Source: Streptomyces zagrosensis
GTDB lineage: Bacteria > Actinomycetota > Actinomycetes > Streptomycetales > Streptomycetaceae
Direction of reading: 5' to 3'
Length of the DNA stretch: 64,000 nucleotides
Assembly: GCF_014203645.1 (NCBI RefSeq)
Contig: NZ_JACHJL010000004.1
Coordinates: 310,001 to 374,000, forward strand
Shown: positions 16,941 through 25,536 of the stretch, piece after piece
Position numbering within the stretch: position 1 is the first letter of the stretch
How the letters are laid out: each line of letters starts with the position of its first letter
Translations under genes and position numbers: made by a program
The notes under the pieces: model-generated
Told to the model about the DNA's origin: nothing
The model's input: only the letters and a program-made list of their open reading frames with translations
Databases searched by the model: none

Positions 16941-17260
16941 CCGGCCCGGCCCCACGGCCTCCCCGGGCGGCACAACCTGGGCCCCGGCGCCCCGGTGATC
17001 GCCGGGGCGCTCGATGACCAGGCATGTGCGCCGCAACACGGTCGGCTGGCATATGGCACGGGCGGTCCTCGTGTCCGGGCCGATCTGGTGATCAGGCCCG
17101 GTCACGGCCCCCGCTCATCCCCGCGGTCATCGGACACGGTTTCGAGATGACTGGGGCACATGCCGGGCGAGTTGGCAGGCGGGGCAAGATACTCCGTGCT
17201 GCCCCGCCGTGTCCTAGTTTCCGGAATTCGCCCAAAACGGAAACTGAACGCCCGGTAAGT
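16941..17260. other. Gene-free region with a terminator-like hairpin
   Basis: No coding frame is supported over these 320 bases. The hairpin at 16987-17010 is annotated separately. The AT-richer patch near 17215-17260 lies just before the next gene and probably carries its promoter. Confidence 0.35.
16987..17010 (+). terminator. Hairpin terminator after the 122-aa gene
   Basis: GCGCCCCGG and CCGGGGCGC form a perfect 9-base stem around a 6-base loop (TGATCG). There is no U-run, which is usual for actinomycete hairpin terminators. Confidence 0.5.
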
Positions 17261-18925
17261 ATGTCCGACATGACCAGTACGAGCGACAGCACTAGCGGCG
17301 GCGGCAGAGACGGCATCGATATCCCGCTCCCGAAGAGATGCGGGTCCGGACGCATGGCGAGGGGCGGGACGAGGAACGGGGCTGCGGGCGAGGGTGCGGC
17401 GGCCAGCGCAGGGTGCGCAGCCCTACCCGATCCGAGCCCAGGCCCGATCGCGTACGACGGTTCCAACACTGGTCCCGGCGCGAGCGTCGGCTCGCACTCC
17501 GCGGCGGGGCGTGGGCCCGAGGCCCCCGACACCGCGCCCGAGCGCAAACACGGCAGCCTGCACCGCACTCCCCCGGATACGTGCCACACCCGAGCGTCCG
17601 ACCACACGGCGGAGGAGAGCCGCACACCGGGCGGAAGCCACCTGCCGGACGGAAGCCACACGCCTGATGGCCGGCGCACGCCGGCTGAGGCGGGTACCCC
17701 GGGGCCGGGCCAGACCCGCAGTGGAACCCACACCCCGGGCGGCAACCGCCCACCGGAGGTGGGGCGCGCACGGGAGCCAGCTCGCGCCCCGGAGTTAGGA
17801 CCTCGGCGGGAGCGGGCATCGCGCCCTCTGCCGGAGGCGGCCGGCTTGCCCGAGCCGCGGCCCGCACGGGAAGCGAGCCGCACAGCGCAACCGCGGCCCG
17901 TGGTGACGTCTGCCGGGGCGGACTGGCTCGCATCGGCGAGCGCCTTCCCGCGTAGCGTGCACGCGCTCTGGTCGGCCCGGCCCACCGCTCCCAGCGTGCT
18001 GCCCTGCGGCACGGCGTTCGATGTGGTCAGTGCGCCCGCCCTGTTCGGGTGTCGGATGGTCGATCGGCTGTGGTCCGATGGCCCGGGCTCGGGCCCGGTG
18101 GCCGTGCAGCGCGGGCGGGTGCTGATGTTCACCCGGCCAGGTGTCGCCCAGCGACTGCCGGCCCTGCTCAGTTGGGAGGAGTGGGGCGCGGGCGTGCCAC
18201 CGCTGCTGTGTCATGGCGTCGGAGACGCGGTGACCATCCCGCCATTGCGCGCCCCGGAGCCGCCCGGCCTCGACGGCGTAACGCAATCGGACGGGCCGCT
18301 GATGGACGCGTTCCTCGCGCACCGGGCCGGCCCCGGGGGACACCCGGCGAACGGACCACACCATGACCCGGCGGACCCGGCCCCGGCCCTGGAACTGCTC
18401 AGCGACGTGGCGACGCCGTATGCGACACGCCTGGAACATCAGCATCAGGCCCATCCGGGGCTCCCGCGGCCGGGGCACCACGTCCGAGGTGAAGGAGCCG
18501 TCCCGGCCTACGACGCGTACGGCGCTGAGCTCCAGCACTCCCCGACGCCCTCGGGCCAGGGGGCCAGCGGGCGCGCCCACCCTCGTATGGCGGCCCCGGG
18601 CCCGCACCCTCTCGACGCCCCGAGGACTCCAGCGTCGCCGGGGCCGCAGGAACCGCAAGGGCTGGCGGGGCCGACCGGGCTGGCGGGGCTAGAGGGTCTA
18701 GGGGGGCTAGAGGGGCTAGCAACACCGGCGGAGTCGGCGGGCAGGCGCCGCTCCCCCGCGCCTGGCTCCGCTTCGCGGTGGCTGGTGGCGCCGGAGGTGC
18801 GCCACCCCTGGCTGCCCGGACCTGAGGTGCTGCTGTGGGCGTGTGTACGGGCGGTCCGCAGCCAGGCCCGGAGCGCAGCCGCCGGCACCGCTGTGACCAG
18901 GGCAGGCGCCGCCAGGCGTGGCTGA
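17261..18925 (+). CDS. Prim-pol-like hypothetical protein with disordered insertions and a TTA codon
   Basis: Protein of 554 aa. Residues 1-215 are a disordered Pro/Arg/His-rich leader. A globular region follows: DWLASASAFPRSVHALWSA, LPCGTAFDVVSAPALFG, GRVLMFTRPGVAQRLPALLS and WEEWGAGVPPLLCHGVGDAV. Another long disordered stretch then precedes the final WLVAPEVRHPWLPGPEVLLW. The globular parts resemble proteins annotated in streptomycetes as bifunctional DNA primase/polymerase, but no primase catalytic triad is evident. Leucine 179 is TTA (17795-17797), so bldA dependence is likely. ATG 17261 lacks a clear ribosome site; ATG 17270 is the alternative. Confidence 0.65.
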   Translation: MSDMTSTSDSTSGGGRDGIDIPLPKRCGSGRMARGGTRNGAAGEGAAASAGCAALPDPSPGPIAYDGSNTGPGASVGSHSAAGRGPEAPDTAPERKHGSLHRTPPDTCHTRASDHTAEESRTPGGSHLPDGSHTPDGRRTPAEAGTPGPGQTRSGTHTPGGNRPPEVGRAREPARAPELGPRRERASRPLPEAAGLPEPRPAREASRTAQPRPVVTSAGADWLASASAFPRSVHALWSARPTAPSVLPCGTAFDVVSAPALFGCRMVDRLWSDGPGSGPVAVQRGRVLMFTRPGVAQRLPALLSWEEWGAGVPPLLCHGVGDAVTIPPLRAPEPPGLDGVTQSDGPLMDAFLAHRAGPGGHPANGPHHDPADPAPALELLSDVATPYATRLEHQHQAHPGLPRPGHHVRGEGAVPAYDAYGAELQHSPTPSGQGASGRAHPRMAAPGPHPLDAPRTPASPGPQEPQGLAGPTGLAGLEGLGGLEGLATPAESAGRRRSPAPGSASRWLVAPEVRHPWLPGPEVLLWACVRAVRSQARSAAAGTAVTRAGAARRG

Positions 18926-18990
18926 GCGCAACAGCCGTTACCGATTTTCATTCCGCCGGACCCGGGTGCTAAGGTTTTCCACGTCAGCGC

Positions 18991-19064
18991 GCGCCGCTAG
19001 CTCAGTTGGTTAGAGCAGCTGACTCTTAATCAGCGGGTCCGGGGTTCGAGTCCCTGGCGGCGCA
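18991..19064 (+). tRNA. tRNA-Lys (anticodon CTT), copy 1
   Basis: A 74-base cloverleaf without encoded CCA. The acceptor stem is GCGCCGC/GCGGCGC with discriminator A; the anticodon stem CTGA/TCAG encloses CTCTTAA, giving anticodon CTT; the T loop is TTCGAGT. The sequence is identical to two other copies in this window. A TAAGGT element about 15 bases upstream could be its -10 box. Confidence 0.97.
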
Positions 19065-19070
19065 CCTGAG

Positions 19071-19103
19071 AAAGGCCCTCGTACTTCGGTACGAGGGCCT
19101 TTT
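19071..19103 (+). terminator. Rho-independent terminator of tRNA-Lys copy 1
   Basis: AAAGGCCCTCGTAC pairs with GTACGAGGGCCTTT around a TTCG tetraloop, followed by a short T-run. It begins seven bases after the tRNA and is one of the cleanest terminators in the window. Confidence 0.85.
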
Positions 19104-19201
19104 GCCATGTCGATGGCCTTCGCCTCCCCTGACCTGTTGCCATTCCGCCGGCCTTCTTCCAGCCTCCGTCGCGCCCCGGGACCGCGCCCCCGCGGCGCGG
19201 C

Positions 19202-20482
19202 TCAGCCCGTGGGCTTGTTGGTGACCTTCACCGTCCAGGTGGCGCCCTGACCCTCGGTGCCGTCGTCGGTGTGGTCGTCGGCGAGGGTCATGTCCTCAAC
19301 GCTGACCCGTACGCCGTCCTCCGCCGCGACATAGCTCTCGCCGACATCGAGCGTCGCGTCCGCGAGAGCCGGGTAGACCGAGGCGCTCGCGCACGCCCGC
19401 GTGCCGGGATGCCCGTCGATGACCTCTATGGGGCCTTCGGCGGATGCGGTTTCGCTGCGTACGCGATAGATCAGTACGCCCTCCGAGCAGGTGCCCGCGT
19501 CATTGCCGTACGCGCCGCGCGCCTCGATGGCCAGCGCACGGTTGGGCCCGGTGCGGACCACCACCAGTCGGGTGTGCCCAGCGTGGCCCGGGACGCGGCC
19601 CGCGCCCAGGGGGTCGAGGGTGTGCAGGCTGGTGCCGGAGCGGTGGATGCAGGCGACCTGTCGCCCACCGAGCCAGCCAAGCTTCCACTTGTGCCAGCCG
19701 AAGGGCTCAGGCGCCATGCCGAACTGGCTGCCCATGAGGTCCCAGTCACCGACGTGGGTGTCCCAGTCGCCCTTGCCGTCGCTGGGCCGGTGGTAGAGGT
19801 CGGGCAGGTCGAAGACGTGCCCGGTCTCATGGGCGAGGACGTTGTGGTCGGGCGGGTGCTGCTCGAAGACGGTGACCAGGCGGCGCAGCCGGGTGTTGTC
19901 CAAGGTCAGCGGCCGATCGAGGTTGACCACCTTGGTGGCGTCCGCGTCCACGCCCGGGGCGTTCGGGTCGGCGACGAGGTAGATCAGGTCGTAGCGGCTG
20001 AAGTCCACGGCCGGGTCGGCGGTGGCGAGCGCGTCGCTCAGGTAGGCGGCGCGCCGGTCACTTCCCCAGTCGCGCTGTATGGCGTACGAGGTGGACGCGG
20101 CCGGCATCGTCAACCAGTGCCGCATGGGGTGGGCCCGTAGGTCGAATGTCCCGTACGAGGCCCGCTCGAAGAACCGGGAGGTGCTGGGAAAGTGGTCGGC
20201 GGCCAGTTCGGTGGGGGTGAGGGTGGGCTTGGCGTCGGGGAACGACAGGAAGATCATGACGGCGTCGAGGGAGCCCGTGGGGCGCGGGTAGTCCGCGTTC
20301 CAGGTATCCACGCCTTCGGAGTGATGGGCGTCGGTGCGCTCCAGGGCGCACGGGCCGCCCGGCCCGACCGCGACCGCGGGACCTGCGACCACGGTGGTGG
20401 CGATGACGGCGCTCAGCGAGGTCAGGACCGCCGCCGCGCGGCGAAGCGGCCCCACCCCGTCGGGTACAGGCGAACGCACCAC
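19202..20482 (-). CDS. Secreted M6-family metalloprotease
   Basis: Exported zinc protease of 426 aa, related to immune inhibitor A. GTG 20482 is chosen because GGGGAGG precedes it and the signal peptide follows directly: a basic start with PLRRAAAVL, a hydrophobic core to about residue 34, and a likely cut near AVAVG. The mature part contains the zinc motif HETGH (218-222) followed by VFDLPDLYHR, then GDWDLMGSQFG, where M6 enzymes place the met-turn. The rest is beta-rich. Members degrade proteins outside the cell. It is divergent from the c-di-GMP gene. Confidence 0.85.
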   Translation of the reverse strand: MVRSPVPDGVGPLRRAAAVLTSLSAVIATTVVAGPAVAVGPGGPCALERTDAHHSEGVDTWNADYPRPTGSLDAVMIFLSFPDAKPTLTPTELAADHFPSTSRFFERASYGTFDLRAHPMRHWLTMPAASTSYAIQRDWGSDRRAAYLSDALATADPAVDFSRYDLIYLVADPNAPGVDADATKVVNLDRPLTLDNTRLRRLVTVFEQHPPDHNVLAHETGHVFDLPDLYHRPSDGKGDWDTHVGDWDLMGSQFGMAPEPFGWHKWKLGWLGGRQVACIHRSGTSLHTLDPLGAGRVPGHAGHTRLVVVRTGPNRALAIEARGAYGNDAGTCSEGVLIYRVRSETASAEGPIEVIDGHPGTRACASASVYPALADATLDVGESYVAAEDGVRVSVEDMTLADDHTDDGTEGQGATWTVKVTNKPTG

Positions 20483-20849
20483 AACGACCTCCCCGGATGG
20501 ATGAGAGGGCACCTCACCCACCCTGGGGGGATTTGCTCGGGTACGCCCTGTTCCACACGACCGGTCGAGTGACATGGCCGCCATGCGGGTATGTAACAGA
20601 AAGTCACAGCCGGTCAATTGAAAGCTGGGATCGTGCACGGTCCGCCAAAAGCAGTCATTCTCTTGCCTGCGACCGAAGGTGACGCCGTTGATCACGGCGG
20701 TGTCGCTGGAATGGCCGAAGCGCAAACCTCTATGATCGCCACATTTCCAGCGCGAATTCCCTCTCCGGGTCGCCCGCATCGGTGGCCCGACGCCCGGTAT
20801 GCGACTGACCCACACCCTGTACGAGACGAGCGCCTTGCGGGAGCGAGCG
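20483..20849. other. Divergent promoter region, protease / c-di-GMP gene
   Basis: No gene is supported here. The region is AT-richer than its surroundings, especially 20575-20640 and 20730-20760, and must hold promoters for both genes. A BldD-like site is listed separately. A CGCCG/CGGCG inverted repeat around TTGATCA lies near 20683-20699. Confidence 0.4.
20594..20606 (+). promoter_or_regulatory. Candidate BldD box
   Basis: TAACAGAAAGTCA fits the BldD consensus TnACnCWGnGTnA except at the central C and G. BldD is the c-di-GMP-sensing developmental repressor of streptomycetes and is known to control genes for c-di-GMP turnover, so a site upstream of a GGDEF-EAL gene is reasonable. It lies about 250 bases from the proposed start. 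This is only a pattern match. Confidence 0.3.
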
Positions 20850-22907
20850 GTGAGCGGATCTCTCGACGGCCAGAGCGGCGCGCTGAGCGCGACCCTGCCG
20901 AAGATGACGGAACGTAACGCGCCACTGAGTGAGTACCGCGCCGCCTTTCACGCAGCGCATGTTGCGATGGCTGTCGTCAACCGTGAGGGGGTGGTGATCG
21001 CCGCGAACGCGGCACTCGGAGCACTGCTCGGCGCCGACCCTGAGCAACTGCGCGGCGCCGTCGCCGCGGACCTCGCTGACCTGCGGGAGGACCCGCGGCT
21101 GCGGAGTGCCTACCGTGAGGTGTTGCGCGGACGGCACGATCGGCTGCGCTGCACCCGGCGGTTGCGGGGCCGCGACGGCCGCTCTCGGTGGGCCGAGATC
21201 ACCGTCGTCCCCCTGCCCGAGGACCGGGACCTGCCCGCCGACCGGCCACCGGACCTGCGGAAGGAACGGCGTACGGACCTCCGCCCTGACCGGCACCCCG
21301 ATATGCAGCCGGACCGGCGTGCGCAGTCGCTGGACGAGCCGCGGTCGGTGCTGCTGACCATCGTGGACGTCAGTGAGCAGCATGATCTACAGGCCCGGTT
21401 GCGGCACTTGCAGATGCACGACTCGGTGACCCGGCTGCCCAATCGAAGCCTGTTCTTCGAGCGGCTGGCCAGCGCCCTGGAGTCGGCCACCGTGGTGCCA
21501 GGCAATGGGCAGCCGCCGCGCCCACCGGGCGGACCCACCGTGCTGCACGGCGACGGCGAGGGCGACGCGCCATGGGGCGGGCTGCCCGATTGGCCGCCCG
21601 GCGCGCAGCCGCCACCCGCCCGATCCGGTGCCGCGGACGGCGAGCCGACCCCGGCATTGACTCAGCACGGCGGTGGGCCCCAGGCCAGGCGCAGCGGGCG
21701 GGTTGGGCTCTGCTATCTCGACTTGGACGGCTTCAAGGCCATCAACGACACCCTCGGGCACCGGGTCGGGGACGAACTGCTCGGCGCGGTGGCCCAACGG
21801 CTGACGGAATGCGCCGCGCCGGGCGGGCATCTGGTGGCCAGGCTGGGCGGTGATGAGTTCGCGCTGCTGGTCACCGACTCGACCGGCACCGACCAGCTCA
21901 CGGAGTTGGCGCACGCGCTGCTTGTGGCCCTCCAGCGGCCCTTCGATGTGTCCGGGCACCGGCTGACCGTCTCGGCCAGCATCGGCGTCGTGGAGCGACT
22001 GGCCGCCGGGACACACACCACTGCCCTGATGCAGGCCGCCGATACCACGCTGTACTGGGCCAAGGCGGACGGCAAGGCCCGCTGGGCACTCTTCGACCCG
22101 GAGCGCAACGCCCACCGGATGACCCGGCAGGCCCTGTCCAGCACGCTGCGGCAGGCCGTTGAGCGGGGCGAATTCGTGCTGGAGTACCAGCCGCTTGTGG
22201 GCCTTGATGACGGTGTGGTGCACGGCGCCGAGGCGCTGGTGCGGTGGCGCCATCCGCAGTTCGGGCTGCTAGCGCCGAATCGGTTCATCGGATTGGCAGA
22301 GGAGAACGGCGCCATCGTGCCGCTGGGCCGCTGGGTGTTGAGGACCGCGTGCCGGCAGGCTCGGCACTGGCAACTGGCTCATCCCAAGCAGCCGATGCGG
22401 GTCAGCGTCAATGTCGCGGTGCGGCAGGTCTGGGACTCGGACCTGGTCGCCGACGTGGCGGCGACGCTCGCCGAAACCGGGCTACCGGCCGAGTTGCTGC
22501 AACTGGAGCTCACCGAGTCCGCCGTGATGGGCTCGGCGGGCCGCCCGCTGCAAGCGTTGCAGCAGCTCAGCGACATGGGGGTGACCATCGCCATCGACGA
22601 CTTCGGGACCGGCTACTCCAACCTGGCCTATCTGAGCCGGCTGCCGGTCTCCTCGCTCAAGCTGGACGGTTCCTTCGTACGGGGCTTCCGAGCGGAGGAA
22701 CATCCCAATCCGGCCGACGAAACGATCGTGGAAGCGCTGGTGCAACTCGCCCACCGGCTGGGCCTCACGGTGACCGCGGAATGCGTGGAGAGCGCCGAGC
22801 AGGCGGAACGGCTTGGCCGCATCGGGTGCGATACGGGGCAAGGCTGGTTCTTCTCCCGCCCGGTGGCGCCCGAACAGATCTCCGCCCTGCTGCGGGCGGA
22901 GGGTTGA
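20850..22907 (+). CDS. PAS-GGDEF-EAL c-di-GMP turnover protein
   Basis: Cytosolic signalling enzyme of 685 aa, similar in layout to streptomycete CdgA and RmdA. A PAS domain (about residues 25-190) is followed by a disordered insert, then GGDEF and EAL domains. The cyclase motif GGDEF is intact (ARLGGDEFALLV), but no RxxD inhibitory site lies five residues before it. The EAL domain keeps GAEALVRW, RVSVNVA, LELTES, DDFGTGYSNLAY, LKLDGSF and the closing Glu and Gln motifs, so hydrolysis of c-di-GMP is likely. The GGDEF domain carries an extra Gly/Pro-rich stretch of about 75 residues. GTG 20850 has GGGAG upstream; ATG 20799 is possible. Confidence 0.88.
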   Translation: MSGSLDGQSGALSATLPKMTERNAPLSEYRAAFHAAHVAMAVVNREGVVIAANAALGALLGADPEQLRGAVAADLADLREDPRLRSAYREVLRGRHDRLRCTRRLRGRDGRSRWAEITVVPLPEDRDLPADRPPDLRKERRTDLRPDRHPDMQPDRRAQSLDEPRSVLLTIVDVSEQHDLQARLRHLQMHDSVTRLPNRSLFFERLASALESATVVPGNGQPPRPPGGPTVLHGDGEGDAPWGGLPDWPPGAQPPPARSGAADGEPTPALTQHGGGPQARRSGRVGLCYLDLDGFKAINDTLGHRVGDELLGAVAQRLTECAAPGGHLVARLGGDEFALLVTDSTGTDQLTELAHALLVALQRPFDVSGHRLTVSASIGVVERLAAGTHTTALMQAADTTLYWAKADGKARWALFDPERNAHRMTRQALSSTLRQAVERGEFVLEYQPLVGLDDGVVHGAEALVRWRHPQFGLLAPNRFIGLAEENGAIVPLGRWVLRTACRQARHWQLAHPKQPMRVSVNVAVRQVWDSDLVADVAATLAETGLPAELLQLELTESAVMGSAGRPLQALQQLSDMGVTIAIDDFGTGYSNLAYLSRLPVSSLKLDGSFVRGFRAEEHPNPADETIVEALVQLAHRLGLTVTAECVESAEQAERLGRIGCDTGQGWFFSRPVAPEQISALLRAEG

Positions 22908-23007
22908 GGGCTGCGGGTCACGGGGTGCGGCGGGCCGCGGGTCACGGGCTGCGGGCAGCCGGGGCCTGGCGCGGGTGGCGCGGGCCCGCCGGCAGTGGCC
23001 GGCGCAC

Positions 23008-23041
23008 GCCCGTGCGGCGGCGTTCAGGTCGCCGCACGGGC
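23008..23041. terminator. Bidirectional hairpin terminator between convergent genes
   Basis: GCCCGTGCGGCG pairs perfectly with CGCCGCACGGGC around a 10-base loop. It lies between the c-di-GMP gene and the convergent LLM gene and could end both transcripts. Confidence 0.7.
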
Positions 23042-23098
23042 CCGCACGGGCGCTGGGCGCGCTAGGTGCTCTGTTCGGGGAGGTTGTGGACGGGTGAG

Positions 23099-24190
23099 CT
23101 AGGCCGCGGCCGGCGCCGTGAGGCCGTACGTGTCGGCGATCAGCTCGTACGAACGGAGCTTCGCCTGCGCGCTGTGCACATTCGCCGTGATCACCAGCTC
23201 GTCCGCGCCCGTGCGCTTGACCAGCGCGTCCAGGCCCTCGTGCACCGCCTCCGGGGTCCCGTGGACGATGTGGGGGATGTGGCTGTCCACGAACTCGGCC
23301 TCCGCCCGGCTGAATGCGTAGCTCTCCGCCTCCTCCGGCGTCGGCACCAGGCCCGGCTTGCCGAGTCGCAGTCGAATCATGGCCAGGGCACCGGTCATCA
23401 CCTGGCGCCTGGCCTCCCGCTCGCTGTCGGCGGCGAGTGCGGCGACACCGATGGACGCGTACGGCGTATCGAGCACGGCCGATGGCCGGAACGAGGAGCG
23501 GTAGAGATCGAGCGCCGGGATGGTGTTGGCGGCGGAGAAGTGGTGCGCGAAGGAGAACGGCAGCCCGAGCGCGCCGGCGAGCTGGGCGCTGAAGCCGCTG
23601 GAGCCCAGCAGCCAGACCGAGGGCCGGTTGGTGGACTGCACCCCGCCGGGCGCCTTCGCCTGGATGGGGCCGGGGATGGCGTGGATACGCGCGTACGGAT
23701 GGCCGTCCGGGAAGTCCGCGTCGAGGAACTTGGTCAGCTCGGCGAGTTGTCGGGGGAACTCGTCGGCGCCCTCGGCGAGCCGCTCGCTGCGGCGCAGAGC
23801 GGCGGCCGTGGCCCCGTCCGTCCCGGGCGCCCGGCCGAGCCCTAGATCAATGCGCCCGGGCGCCATGGCCTCCAAGGTGCCGAACTGCTCGGCGATGACC
23901 AGCGGCGCGTGGTTGGGCAGCATGACGCCACCCGAGCCGAGCCGGATGCGCTCGGTGTGAGCGGCGAGGTAGGCGAGGATCACCGCGGGCGACGAACTGG
24001 CGACGCCCGGCATCGAGTGGTGCTCGGCCACCCAGTACCGGTGGAAGCCGCGCCGCTCGGCGAGCTTGACCAGCTCCGCAGAGGTGCGCATGGCATCGCT
24101 TGCGGTCGCTCCGCTGCCAACGGTCGCCAAGTCCAGTACGGACAGCGGTACGGGTGCGCTGCCGCTCGCCGTTCCTCGAATTGTGTCCAC
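23099..24190 (-). CDS. LLM-class flavin-dependent monooxygenase
   Basis: Luciferase-like oxidoreductase of 363 aa, of the MsnO8-like branch. Diagnostic segments are [53 protein letters not shown] and the closing [13 protein letters not shown]. Members use reduced FMN and O2 to oxidise small organic molecules. GTG 24190 is preferred because AGGAGG lies 10 bases upstream. A CTTGGCCAAG palindrome stands about 100 bases before the start, the same motif found before other genes of the adjoining catabolic cluster, so it may belong to that regulon although its substrate is unknown. Confidence 0.88.
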   Translation of the reverse strand: MDTIRGTASGSAPVPLSVLDLATVGSGATASDAMRTSAELVKLAERRGFHRYWVAEHHSMPGVASSSPAVILAYLAAHTERIRLGSGGVMLPNHAPLVIAEQFGTLEAMAPGRIDLGLGRAPGTDGATAAALRRSERLAEGADEFPRQLAELTKFLDADFPDGHPYARIHAIPGPIQAKAPGGVQSTNRPSVWLLGSSGFSAQLAGALGLPFSFAHHFSAANTIPALDLYRSSFRPSAVLDTPYASIGVAALAADSEREARRQVMTGALAMIRLRLGKPGLVPTPEEAESYAFSRAEAEFVDSHIPHIVHGTPEAVHEGLDALVKRTGADELVITANVHSAQAKLRSYELIADTYGLTAPAAA

Positions 24191-24291
24191 CGGCGTCGTG
24201 CCTCCTGTAAGTCGCGTACGTGCCACAGATGGCAACCGGAGAAACACTCCGCTTATTCCCGTACCGCAGGTTCTCCTTCCACCAAGCGGGA

Positions 24292-24301
24292 CTTGGCCAA
24301 G
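24292..24301. promoter_or_regulatory. Shared palindrome CTTGGCCAAG, site 1 (LLM gene)
   Basis: Perfect 10-base palindrome in the context ACTTGGCCAAGCGG, about 100 bases upstream of the LLM monooxygenase start. An exact second copy lies at 25434 and near-copies at 26463 and 29822, each in a promoter region of the neighbouring cluster. Confidence 0.45.
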
Positions 24302-24450
24302 CGGTCAGGGTGCTCCCCGGCACGGCCCGATGCTGTAGTGGCGCCACGCCGTCGTGACGCGCCCGCGCCATCGCGCCACCGCACTTGAAGAGTCCGACAC
24401 TAGGCCCGACGCCGGCCTGCCGCGCCCGCTGCCCTTGCCCTGTTGCGCCC

Positions 24451-24511
24451 GCTGCCCTGCTCCCCTGCCGCGCTCGCTGCCCTGCTCCCCTGCCGCGCTC
24501 GCTGCCCTGCT
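24451..24511. repeat. 25-base tandem repeat
   Basis: Two exact copies of a 25-base unit (24451-24475 and 24476-24500, beginning GCTGCCCTGCTCCCC) are followed by a partial third. The array ends five bases from the stop codon of the racemase-family gene at 24516. Confidence 0.8.
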
Positions 24512-24515
24512 GCCC

Positions 24516-25232
24516 TCACCGTGCCGCGAACAGCTGGCCCAGCCGCGGTGCGCCGACCGTGCGGCCCGTAAGGCGCAGCCCCTCCCAAGCCGTGACCTGG
24601 TTCGCGGTCAGCACCGGCTTGCCGATGGCGGACTCAAGGGCGGGGAGGTGGGCCGCCGTGTGGAGCGCCGTGTCGGGCAGCAGCACCGCCTGCGCGTCGG
24701 GGTGGTCGCCGGTGCGGGCGAGGTGCAGCACCTCGTTCTCGCCCCAGGTGCCGACCTCGGCGGCCGTGATGATGCCGCTACCGCGCGTGGACACGACCTC
24801 GATGCCGGCGGCCTTGAGGAATGCCGCGAAATACGCGGCGACGTCCTCGGGGTAGGTGGCCGCGACGGCAACCCGCTCGGCGCCGATGGCCCGCGCCGCC
24901 CGAGCGAAGGCGAACGAGGTGCTGGACGCGGGCGCCCCGGCGGTGGCCGCCAGCTCCCGTACCTGCTGGCCCGCGCCCTCCCAGCCGAAGACGAAGCTGG
25001 CGCTGGTGCAGGCCCAGACGACTGCTTCGGCGCCGTGCTTCCTCAGCTCCGCGGCCCCGGCTGCGAGTCGGGCCGCCGAGCCCATCTCCAAGAGCGCGTC
25101 CGCCCGGTGTGCGTCTTCACCGATATCGGTATGGACCAAGGGCAGCCGAATATCGCCGCCGAGCAGGCTCTCCAGACGCGGATAGTCATCTTCCGCCGAG
25201 TAACCGGGGTAAAGGAATCCGACCGTCGTCAC
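24516..25232 (-). CDS. Asp/Glu racemase / maleate isomerase family protein A, second cysteine replaced
   Basis: Enzyme of 238 aa in the Asp/Glu/hydantoin racemase superfamily, closest in plan to maleate cis-trans isomerase. The first catalytic cysteine is C75 (VVWACTSASF). At the second site, where its neighbour has FISCTNLPT, this protein reads VLLPDTALHT, so the cysteine is an aspartate (D187). A two-cysteine racemase or isomerase mechanism is therefore unlikely; a one-base or decarboxylase-like reaction, or a non-catalytic role, is possible. GTG 25232 is used because AGGAG lies five bases upstream. The next upstream gene on the strand is its paralogue, about 300 bases away. Confidence 0.85.
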   Translation of the reverse strand: MTTVGFLYPGYSAEDDYPRLESLLGGDIRLPLVHTDIGEDAHRADALLEMGSAARLAAGAAELRKHGAEAVVWACTSASFVFGWEGAGQQVRELAATAGAPASSTSFAFARAARAIGAERVAVAATYPEDVAAYFAAFLKAAGIEVVSTRGSGIITAAEVGTWGENEVLHLARTGDHPDAQAVLLPDTALHTAAHLPALESAIGKPVLTANQVTAWEGLRLTGRTVGAPRLGQLFAAR

Positions 25233-25433
25233 GCGCTGTCTCCTCATCGCCGTTCTCTCGCCCTACGGGACGTACTCGCCGCTCTCCCCGTCCGCTATTC
25301 GGCCCCCAGCCTCCGGGAATCGATCATTGTCTCCGCCTTTACCGCTTGACGCCGCTACCGTTCGGGCGGCGCCTTTTGGGACCAACCCTTTGCAGGCAGA
25401 AGCGGAACGGGGCTAAAAATCGTCGGTACGGGG

Positions 25434-25443
25434 CTTGGCCAAG
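25434..25443. promoter_or_regulatory. Shared palindrome CTTGGCCAAG, site 2 (racemase A)
   Basis: Exact copy of the 10-base palindrome, extended here to the 14-base perfect palindrome GGCTTGGCCAAGCC (25432-25445). It lies in the 304-base gap between the two racemase-family genes, about 200 bases upstream of the proposed GTG of gene A. Confidence 0.5.
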
Positions 25444-25536
25444 CCGGCAAGAGCGGGGCGAGCCGGGCGCGTGCTTGTCCGGGGCCGTCCAGCCCAGACC
25501 GCGCTCGTCCAGGCCCGCCCGGCCTCGGGCCCCCGG

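Larger units (their letters stand above)
24191..24515. other. Promoter region of the LLM gene plus a tandem repeat
   Basis: No gene is supported in these 325 bases. The half next to the LLM gene is AT-richer and carries the shared palindrome at 24292-24301; the other half is a CT-rich block with a 25-base tandem repeat. Both are listed separately. Confidence 0.4.
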
